Positions 57,618 to 64,000 of a stretch of DNA of 64,000 nt are shown piece after piece. Location of the stretch: contig NZ_CP014943.1 of NCBI RefSeq assembly GCF_002077175.1, forward strand, positions 1,116,001 to 1,180,000, in the 5' to 3' direction. Origin of the DNA: Colwellia sp. PAMC 21821. Its GTDB lineage: Bacteria > Pseudomonadota > Gammaproteobacteria > Enterobacterales > Alteromonadaceae. Position 1 is the first letter of the stretch. Each line of letters begins with the position of its first letter. Both the position numbers and the translations under genes were made by a program. Below the pieces are notes generated by a model. It had not been told where the DNA came from, did no database searches, and worked only from the letters and a program-made list of their open reading frames with translations.

Positions 57618-59792
57618 ATGACAAAAAGAATTTCCATCTCAAATTTACAGGTAGCAGAAGAGTTATATAGCTTTGTTAACGAACAAGTTCTCCCTGGCAC
57701 TGCAATCGCTTCAAATACGTTTTGGGATGGTTTTTCAAAGCTTATCGCTGATTTAAGCCCGAAGAATAAAGCCCTATTGTCCAAGCGCACTTCACTGCAA
57801 CAACAAATAACGGCTTATCATCAAGCACACCCCGCTGATAATTTTGTTTTTGCTGACTATAAAAGCTTTTTAAAAGATATTGGCTATCTCGCTAAACCAG
57901 TAGCGGACTTTACTATATCGACAAAAAATGTTGATGCTGAATTAGCCACAATAGCCGGTCCGCAGCTTGTGGTGCCAGTAATGAACGCCCGCTTTGCCTT
58001 AAATGCGGTAAACGCTCGCTGGGGTAGTTTGTACGATGCATTATATGGCTCAGATGTTATTTCTAATGCTGATGGAGCAGAAAAAACAAAATCTTATAAC
58101 CCAAAACGGGGTGATAAGGTTATTGCTTTTGCACGAGACTTTTTAGATCAAACTATACCGTTAATTGATGGTTCACACCATAATGCCCAGCGTTACCAAG
58201 TTGTAGACGGTGCACTCGTTATTGAACTGAATAACGGTAAAACCGCAAACTTGGCAGAGCCGGCATTATTTATTGGCTTCAATGGTGAAAAATCCGCGCC
58301 AAGTGAGCTCGTTTTTAAACAGCACGATTTACATTTTATTATTGAATTTGACCAAAACAGTACAATTGCAAAAAGCGACACCGCAGGTATAAGTGGTATC
58401 TCTATGGAGTCTGCACTAACTACCATCATGGATTGTGAAGACTCTGTGGCCGCAGTTGATGCAGAAGACAAAGTTATTGCTTATCAAAATTGGCTTGGTT
58501 TAAATCAAGGTACGTTATCTGAAACATTTGAAAAATCAGGTAAGCAACAAACACGCTTGATGCATGCCGATAAAAGTTATCAAAACCTTGAAGGTACGCA
58601 AGGTAAACTCAAAGCGCGTAGCTTGATGTTTGTCCGTAACGTTGGCCATTTAATGACAAATAATGCCATTATTGACCAACAAAATAATGAAATTCCTGAA
58701 GGCATCATGGATGCTGTAATCACCTCATTAATCTCAACTTATGACGTTAATAAGCAAAATACTTTACAAAACAGTGAAACAGGATCGGTTTATATTGTTA
58801 AACCCAAAATGCATGGTCCGGAAGAAGTTGCCTTTGCAAATGAATTATTTGACCGTGTTGAAGACCTTTTAACACTGCCTCGTAATACCCTAAAAATGGG
58901 TATTATGGATGAAGAGCGCCGAACAAGTATTAACTTAAAAGCCTGTATTTATGAGGCAAAAGAACGCGTAGTATTTATCAACACAGGATTCCTCGACAGA
59001 ACCGGTGACGAAATACATACCTCAATGGCCGCGGGCGTTATGGCAAGAAAAGCTGATATCAAGTTAACAAAATGGATTTCAGCATATGAAGATAACAATG
59101 TTGATGTTGGCTTAGCCTGTGGCTTTAGTGGTAGAGCACAAATAGGTAAAGGCATGTGGCCGATACCTGATCAAATGGCTAATATGCTAGCAACAAAAAT
59201 AAACCATGTTGAAGCGGGCGCAAATACCGCATGGGTACCGTCGCCAACTGCAGCTACTTTACATGCTTTGCACTACCATAAAGTTAATGTATTACAATTG
59301 CAGCAACAACTAAAAAACCGTGTACCTGCTAACGTAGACGATATTTTAACGATACCTTTAGCAGAAAATACTCAATGGTCTGCGCAAGAAATCTCTGATG
59401 AATTAGACAATAATTCACAAGGAATCTTAGGCTATGTGGTACGCTGGATAGATCAAGGAGTTGGTTGTTCAAAGGTGCCTGATATTAATAATGTTGGCTT
59501 AATGGAAGATCGCGCAACGTTACGAATTTCAAGTCAACATATGGCTAATTGGTTACAACATGACATTTGTACCGAAGCACAAGTGCTTGCAAGCTTGAAA
59601 AAAATGGCTGCCGTTGTGGATAAGCAAAACCAAAATGACGCGCAATACCAAGCAATGTCGAGTAACTTTGATAACAGTATCGCTTTTCAAACCGCAGTAG
59701 AACTAGTACTACAAGGCCATAACCAACCCAATGGTTATACTGAGCCTTTATTGCATAAAAATAGAATTATATTTAAAGCCCAAGCTAAATAA
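57618..59792 (+). CDS. glcB: Malate synthase G
   Basis: Condenses glyoxylate and acetyl-CoA to malate, completing the glyoxylate shunt begun by AceA. The 724 residues match E. coli GlcB (723). Characteristic blocks are [58 protein letters not shown] (catalytic Arg region), [18 protein letters not shown] and [20 protein letters not shown] with [20 protein letters not shown]. The ATG at 57618 has AAAGGTG ahead and gives the family N-terminus [17 protein letters not shown]; an earlier in-frame ATG at 57585 adds 11 residues without family support. Confidence 0.95.
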   Translation: MTKRISISNLQVAEELYSFVNEQVLPGTAIASNTFWDGFSKLIADLSPKNKALLSKRTSLQQQITAYHQAHPADNFVFADYKSFLKDIGYLAKPVADFTISTKNVDAELATIAGPQLVVPVMNARFALNAVNARWGSLYDALYGSDVISNADGAEKTKSYNPKRGDKVIAFARDFLDQTIPLIDGSHHNAQRYQVVDGALVIELNNGKTANLAEPALFIGFNGEKSAPSELVFKQHDLHFIIEFDQNSTIAKSDTAGISGISMESALTTIMDCEDSVAAVDAEDKVIAYQNWLGLNQGTLSETFEKSGKQQTRLMHADKSYQNLEGTQGKLKARSLMFVRNVGHLMTNNAIIDQQNNEIPEGIMDAVITSLISTYDVNKQNTLQNSETGSVYIVKPKMHGPEEVAFANELFDRVEDLLTLPRNTLKMGIMDEERRTSINLKACIYEAKERVVFINTGFLDRTGDEIHTSMAAGVMARKADIKLTKWISAYEDNNVDVGLACGFSGRAQIGKGMWPIPDQMANMLATKINHVEAGANTAWVPSPTAATLHALHYHKVNVLQLQQQLKNRVPANVDDILTIPLAENTQWSAQEISDELDNNSQGILGYVVRWIDQGVGCSKVPDINNVGLMEDRATLRISSQHMANWLQHDICTEAQVLASLKKMAAVVDKQNQNDAQYQAMSSNFDNSIAFQTAVELVLQGHNQPNGYTEPLLHKNRIIFKAQAK

Positions 59793-59818
59793 GTATATCG
59801 TTACAGGGATATAAATAT

Positions 59819-60088
59819 TTAGGCCATTAAAGGTCTGTGCTTATAAGTCATTATACTTATGAACATAGGCCTATTTTTTTCCTGGATAAAATCAAAATCA
59901 CTATGACATTTATTTACTAGTATAACGTCCAAATAGTAAGCATAGATCCCCTGCCACACCTCAGAATAATAGCCGTCAGTTTTGCTTAAATGATATTTTA
60001 TAATTAGGTTATTGGTCTGAAAAAATATGCAGCTCGACTTATTATCCTCGCGTAAATGCAAGCCCTTATCTATATTAATTTGTAACAT
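59819..60088 (-). CDS. Possible small hypothetical protein
   Basis: 89-codon frame on the minus strand, from ATG 60088 to 59819. I do not recognise the product (opening MLQINIDKGLHLREDNKSS); no membrane helix or signal is seen, and no ribosome site is clear. It overlaps the glcB terminator at its 3' end. It may be chance. I keep it at low confidence because codons look fairly ordinary and the gap is otherwise empty. Confidence 0.25.
   Translation of the reverse strand: MLQINIDKGLHLREDNKSSCIFFQTNNLIIKYHLSKTDGYYSEVWQGIYAYYLDVILVNKCHSDFDFIQEKNRPMFISIMTYKHRPLMA
59820..59880 (+). terminator. Terminator of glcB
   Basis: A 6-bp outer stem (59820-59825 with 59868-59873) encloses a further small hairpin, followed by seven T. 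It is 28 bases past the glcB stop. Confidence 0.6.
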
Positions 60089-60148
60089 AATGGTATTATG
60101 TCGATATCAGGGAAAGATCTAGGATAGATATTTGATGAGAAATTCAAA

Positions 60149-60661
60149 ATGACAAGACAAGTTAAACCTCATTTATTAAGCTCTATTATTGTTATTGTTG
60201 GTTTATATTGCTCAACGATTCAAGCAGAGACAGACGTAAAAGCAAATGTTCAACTGGCTTTTACTAAAAGTAATGTCATCATTAAAATGAAATCTCCTAC
60301 CATTAAAGTGACGAATAATTACGCTTATCCCAGCATTACCAGCGAAGTATTCAATGTTTACCATCAAAAGGCTTCACGTTCCTTTCCTCAAGAGTCTCGA
60401 CAACCATTGCCTGGTATTAAAGTCGCAGAATTTTCCAATTTAGTCCCACGTAAGTTTGATAGTAATAATTCCATTTTTGTATTTGCTGCAAAATTTAACG
60501 ACAAATTACAACAAATACTGGCCTATTTCGATTTTTCTGCTGCTAGCACTAAAAGTAAAGATGAAAATATTAGCGAAACAGATAAAAAAAGCAAAGCCAG
60601 TTTAATTGTTAACAATAACAAAAAAACTTCAAAACCAAATTGCAGTCATATTAAAAGCTAA
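60149..60661 (+). CDS. Hypothetical secreted protein
   Basis: 170 residues of no family I recognise. A signal peptide is clear (LLSSIIVIVGLYCSTIQAE, with cleavage after QA). The mature part has beta-rich sequence then a Lys/Ser/Asn-rich, probably disordered tail (from about residue 135, with SKASLIVNNNKKTSKP). One late Cys is present. A strong terminator follows 63 bases after the stop, so it is probably a single gene. Periplasmic location is expected; role unknown. Confidence 0.65.
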   Translation: MTRQVKPHLLSSIIVIVGLYCSTIQAETDVKANVQLAFTKSNVIIKMKSPTIKVTNNYAYPSITSEVFNVYHQKASRSFPQESRQPLPGIKVAEFSNLVPRKFDSNNSIFVFAAKFNDKLQQILAYFDFSAASTKSKDENISETDKKSKASLIVNNNKKTSKPNCSHIKS

Positions 60662-60724
60662 TTTTAGCTCTCAGCTAATTTAACTCTCAGCTAATTTTAT
60701 AAGCTTAACTACAATCGTCACAAT

Positions 60725-60753
60725 AAAAAAACCGCTCGTTAGCGGTTTTTTTA
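60725..60753 (+). terminator. Terminator after the secreted-protein gene
   Basis: 10-bp stem (60727-60736 with 60741-60750 in an A-rich/T-rich context), four-base loop, long T run. It can act on both strands, toward the minus gene ending at 60889 as well. Confidence 0.8.
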
Positions 60754-60888
60754 TATTCTCTTACAACCCATTTAGGCATTTCTGATGCGTATAACGTAGA
60801 GTGTCTAACTAGTCGACTTTGTATTAATACATTGATAATACCCATACTCTAGCTTTGTAAAATCACACCCAGCTTTGCTTATTAACTG

Positions 60889-61842
60889 TTAGAATTGATA
60901 AGATTGTCCTTTACTCATTAATGTGTCAGCACTAATTTTATCCGCTGAACAACTCGCGATATCTTGCTTAGTAAACACCAGAACTCTATCTTTATATCTA
61001 CTTGCTGACTTTTCTCCCGCTGACTTTAAAATAACACTAACATGCTCATTTTTAGGTAACTCTTTTAAGCCATTGCCGTATAAACAGAGTGTTTCAGTCA
61101 ATTTTACTGCTAATTGCTGATAGTAGTTGGTACGTTCTTGTATTCTTAATTTTTGCTCCACTTTTTGTTCGGCTATTGCTTTACTGGCTAATTTCGTAAT
61201 TTTTTCCTTATGACCAAGTAATTTCGCTTCTTGCTCTACAAGCTGGCTTAACGCTTGTTCAATTTCTGCTTTTCGCTCATCACCGGCTCGCGAAAGTTGA
61301 TAATTTAAATCACGTTTTTCTCGCTCCACATCCCGTAAATTATAAGCAAGATCACGTTGTTCTTCCCTAAGGTGCTTAGTTTTATCACGGTTTTTCTCAA
61401 ACATCTCCATCGCTCTTTCGTAACCTACAGCAGCAGACTCTAAGGCATGATTAACCGTTTCATTTATATCGATATCATAATTTTCGTGAAAATTTTGATT
61501 CAGTTCAGGTGCTAATGGTGCGATTGGCATCTCAGGCATAGACGGCATTTCAGGCATAGAAAAGTTAAAACTATAATTTCCCCATTGGCTGTTATTGGCC
61601 GCAGAACTAATGGTAAAAACAACTCCTTGGCCACGTAAATAAGTACTTTCAATACTATTAATTTTTGATAACTGTTTTGCCGTTTTATCAGAAACTGACG
61701 ACTTAATAATATCACTCATAATTGACAGCTGTTTGTGCATAGCAGCATATTGTTCATTACCCTGCTCAGTGGCAAATACAGCACCCGACATCAGTAAACA
61801 AGGTAACAACACCTTTGATGAAAATAAGTTCAATTTATGCAT
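60889..61842 (-). CDS. Hypothetical periplasmic coiled-coil protein of the ECF operon
   Basis: 317 residues of no recognised family. A signal peptide (VLLPCLLMSGAVFATEQ) precedes a proline-rich segment with repeated Met-Pro-Glu (SMPEMPIAPLAPE) near residues 98-112 and then a long charged coiled coil (about 145-245, with MFEKNRDKTKHLREEQRDLA). The C-terminal part is compact, with two cysteines. It follows the anti-sigma gene by three bases, so it is the third gene of a sigma, anti-sigma, effector operon, and may sense or respond to envelope stress. Function is inferred only from position. Confidence 0.75.
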   Translation of the reverse strand: MHKLNLFSSKVLLPCLLMSGAVFATEQGNEQYAAMHKQLSIMSDIIKSSVSDKTAKQLSKINSIESTYLRGQGVVFTISSAANNSQWGNYSFNFSMPEMPSMPEMPIAPLAPELNQNFHENYDIDINETVNHALESAAVGYERAMEMFEKNRDKTKHLREEQRDLAYNLRDVEREKRDLNYQLSRAGDERKAEIEQALSQLVEQEAKLLGHKEKITKLASKAIAEQKVEQKLRIQERTNYYQQLAVKLTETLCLYGNGLKELPKNEHVSVILKSAGEKSASRYKDRVLVFTKQDIASCSADKISADTLMSKGQSYQF

Positions 61843-61845
61843 ATT

Positions 61846-62583
61846 CTACTCCTCAGTTGTCCAATTAGCAGGTGTATTTAAGTCACCTTGTTTTAGTCCA
61901 AAGCCTTTAACACTTTCTCTTTGATAAGCTTTGTTATATTTAATTGCCTGCTCTAGCGCTTGATATTTAATTTTGTGTTCGAGCATTTCATCTTTTCGCT
62001 CGGCATTAATATATTGAATAAAATCACCGATATCCTCTTTACGCTCTTGTCGTGAAGCCCCCATGATATAACTGGCAAGTTGCAGGTTATTGTCTTGCTG
62101 CTTCACTTTAATATCCGCTGCATAGTTAGCTAAAACTACTTGCTGCTCTTGAGCGAAACTTTGCAACCGTTCATCGACTAACTTAGCTAGTTTTTGCTCC
62201 TGTAACTGAGTACTGTTACCTGCAAAACTTAATAAAACGCCATTGTCTTGCACCACAAGCTCAACTTTAAACAGCACTAATGCGATAGCAAAAATAGAGA
62301 ATGCCAGCGATAACGCAGGTAACCATTGCCATTGCCAAAGCGATTTTTTATTGTTTTCAAAGCCGCTAGCACGATCCCATGCTGGGACCTTTTCGTCAGA
62401 AGACATTGCTACTTGATGTTCAATAGCATTGACGGTATTTTTACGTTGTTGCCATTGTGTTTCACCCGTTAACGAACAGTCTTCTGACTTACCATCAAGC
62501 CAATCAGCAAAGGCTTGCTCTTGCTTCAATTCAGCTTTGTCTATGTCTTTATCTGTTGCTTTATCTGACTCTTTATTTGACAT
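61846..62583 (-). CDS. Probable membrane-bound anti-sigma factor
   Basis: 245 residues with one membrane helix at about 86-106 (LPALSLAFSIFAIALVLF). The cytoplasmic N-terminal part is acidic, with an early FADWLDGKSED; the periplasmic part is a Gln/Glu-rich helical region. No Cys-His zinc motif of the ZAS type is visible. The class is called from position: it starts inside the end of the ECF sigma gene (11-base overlap) and has the right topology. Confidence 0.7.
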   Translation of the reverse strand: MSNKESDKATDKDIDKAELKQEQAFADWLDGKSEDCSLTGETQWQQRKNTVNAIEHQVAMSSDEKVPAWDRASGFENNKKSLWQWQWLPALSLAFSIFAIALVLFKVELVVQDNGVLLSFAGNSTQLQEQKLAKLVDERLQSFAQEQQVVLANYAADIKVKQQDNNLQLASYIMGASRQERKEDIGDFIQYINAERKDEMLEHKIKYQALEQAIKYNKAYQRESVKGFGLKQGDLNTPANWTTEE

Positions 62584-63124
62584 TGTCCAACTCCAAATGA
62601 TCTTTTAATTTATCTAAAGCACTGTACAAACGCGATTTTACTGTATTCACAGATATGCCAAGCTGTTTAGCAATATCATCAAAAGTACAGTGTTGAAAAA
62701 ACTTCAACTCCACCACTAATTTTTGATTGACCGGTAAAGTGTGTATCGCTTTATTTAATAGGCTGGCTTGTTGACCAGAAAATAAATGCGCCTCAGGGCA
62801 GGCATCGCTACTTTGCTCTTCTTGCTCAGGTGTATCATCGAGTGATTGCGTCGGTTTTTTACGGCGATAAAATTCAATACACCGATAATGAGCAATTTTA
62901 AACATCCAACCTTTAAAAGGACTGTCGCCACGAAATGACGCTAAGTTACGAAAAACCGCCATAAATACATCTTGCATCAAATCTAAGGCGTCATCGGGAT
63001 TACTCACCATACGCAGAGTGTAGTTGTATAAGTTTTTCTCATACCGTTTTACTAAGGTAACCCAAGCTGATTTCTTACCTTTCAGCGCTTGTTTTACTAG
63101 CGTTTCATCGCTTCGTTCAAACAC
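62573..63124 (-). CDS. ECF-type RNA polymerase sigma factor
   Basis: 183-residue sigma-70 family member with only regions 2 and 4. Region 2 is visible as NPDDALDLMQDVFMAVFRNL and FRGDSPFKGWMFKIAHYRCI (-10 recognition), region 4 as PVNQKLVVELKFFQHCTFDD followed by the HTH IAKQLGISVNTVKSRLYSAL. The 11-base overlap with the next gene couples it to a membrane anti-sigma candidate. The regulon and signal are unknown; autoregulation from upstream of 63124 is usual in such operons. Confidence 0.93.
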   Translation of the reverse strand: MFERSDETLVKQALKGKKSAWVTLVKRYEKNLYNYTLRMVSNPDDALDLMQDVFMAVFRNLASFRGDSPFKGWMFKIAHYRCIEFYRRKKPTQSLDDTPEQEEQSSDACPEAHLFSGQQASLLNKAIHTLPVNQKLVVELKFFQHCTFDDIAKQLGISVNTVKSRLYSALDKLKDHLELDNVK

Positions 63125-63197
63125 GCATTTTCCTATTAATTTACTTTCTTATATTAAAGGTAGAGTTGAGGATTAAAATAGTTTGAAAATTTTCAAA

Positions 63198-64000
63198 TTA
63201 TTTTAATAAATTTATTAATATCGCTGATAGCTTTTGGTATATCGGCGTTTCTGCACTCGTTGAACGTCGCATCAAGGCAATTTCTCGATAAACATTACCT
63301 GAGAGTTTCTCTATCGTTAAACCCTCGGCTTTAGAAAAGCCTTTTTTAACCGCCATTTCAGGTAAAAAAGTAAACCCTTGATGATAAGCTGTCATCTGTA
63401 CCAAAGTTGCTAAACTCGAGGCAGAAAAGGCGTTAATGCGACTGGTATCCGCTAATTTGCAGGCAGATAATGCATGCTTAGTTAAACAATGTTCATTTGA
63501 AAGCAGAAAAACACTATGTTCAGGTAAACATTGATAATCTTGTTTTTCACTAAACTTTGCCATTAATTTTGGCTCGCCGGCGGCGAAGAAGTGATCTTTG
63601 CCAACCACTAAACTTTCAAAGCCTCTTTGTGCAATAGGTAAAGCAAGAATAACCACATCAAGTTCGCCATTTTTAAGCATATGTAATAAATTATCTGTGG
63701 TGTCTTCTCGAAAATAAATCCGTAAGTTTTTTAACGCTTGCTGACATGCCGGCACTAAATCAGTTAATAAATATGGCGCTATGGTCGGTATACAACCAAT
63801 ATTAAATACACCACCATCGGTTTGACCTTGTTGCTTAGCACTATTAACTAAGTCATTAGCATCAACCAGTAACTTGCGAGCTTTTTCAACAAATTCACTC
63901 CCCTGACTAGTAAATAAAAATGACTTATTGTCACGTTCAATTAATTGACAGCCCAGTTGTTGCTCTAGCTTTAAAATTGCACTACTCAAGGTTGACTGAC
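63198..64000 (-). CDS. oxyR: OxyR, hydrogen peroxide sensor regulator (N-terminus cut by window edge)
   Basis: LysR-family regulator missing about 35 N-terminal residues, because the frame runs off the right edge of the window. The visible part starts in the HTH (SSAILKLEQQLGCQLIERD) and covers the whole effector domain. The redox pair of E. coli OxyR (Cys199 and Cys208) is matched by HCLTKHALSAC, with the same nine-residue spacing, so this is a disulphide-switch OxyR rather than a generic LysR. Stops 74 bases before the ECF sigma start, same strand. Confidence 0.9.
   Translation of the reverse strand, partial: QSTLSSAILKLEQQLGCQLIERDNKSFLFTSQGSEFVEKARKLLVDANDLVNSAKQQGQTDGGVFNIGCIPTIAPYLLTDLVPACQQALKNLRIYFREDTTDNLLHMLKNGELDVVILALPIAQRGFESLVVGKDHFFAAGEPKLMAKFSEKQDYQCLPEHSVFLLSNEHCLTKHALSACKLADTSRINAFSASSLATLVQMTAYHQGFTFLPEMAVKKGFSKAEGLTIEKLSGNVYREIALMRRSTSAETPIYQKLSAILINLLK

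Overview
The window looks like chromosome from a marine gammaproteobacterium of the Alteromonadales, most likely Colwelliaceae (Colwellia or Thalassotalea type). The basis is low GC, the tkt-epd-pgk-fba block, the lptD-surA-pdxA-rsmA-apaG-apaH block, a separate epd, many c-di-GMP and chemotaxis genes, a TonB-dependent receptor, and isocitrate lyase with malate synthase G. No database search was possible, so the genus is inference. No rRNA, tRNA, CRISPR array or insertion sequence was seen.

Layout. 1-6.2 kb: central carbon genes tkt, epd, pgk and fba, with hairpin terminators after tkt, pgk and fba. 6.4-8.0 kb: MscS channel and an overlapping DUF481 outer-membrane protein. 8.1-11.6 kb (minus): a zinc uptake cluster of small metal-binding protein, His/Glu-rich porin-like protein, ZnuA-like binding protein and ZnuB-like permease, with no ATPase gene. 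11.7-14.4 kb (minus): amgK, murU and djlA, divergent from the lptD operon (14.5-21.1 kb). A chemoreceptor and an inverted folA follow. 24.3-28.8 kb (minus): a microcin/bacteriocin cluster with HlyD-type adaptor, double-glycine precursor, small two-helix membrane protein (immunity candidate) and C39-peptidase ABC exporter. 29.3-30.8 kb: DUF3820 and DUF3083 proteins. 31.3-36.3 kb: a signalling cassette of an ethylene-receptor-like histidine kinase, a single-domain response regulator and a REC-GGDEF-EAL protein, divergent from a PAS-PAS-GGDEF protein. 36.8-38.1 kb: an unknown membrane-anchored protein split by a one-base shift at an A_AAA_AAG heptamer. 38.3-44.8 kb: SelO, an EEP-family phosphohydrolase, a stress-type glycine-rich protein, a 44-residue membrane peptide, a decayed membrane-protein gene and an MsbA-like ABC exporter. 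45.1-49.0 kb: IorAB-type molybdenum hydroxylase and a glutathione S-transferase, then an AraC regulator. 50.1-52.7 kb: TonB-dependent receptor. 53.2-59.8 kb: glyoxylate shunt genes aceA and glcB enclosing a lysR-cidA-lrgB operon. 59.8-64 kb: small hypothetical genes, an ECF sigma/anti-sigma/coiled-coil trio and a truncated oxyR at the edge.

Most of the window is ordinary housekeeping chromosome. The parts worth a second look are the microcin cluster with its hairpin-rich leader, the candidate programmed -1 frameshift near 37.25 kb, the ethylene-receptor-like kinase cassette, and the decaying region around 42 kb. Starts were moved where a Shine-Dalgarno and family alignment favoured an internal codon (tkt, mscS, djlA, MCP, folA, microcin, DUF3083, REC-GGDEF-EAL, iorA, GST, glcB).
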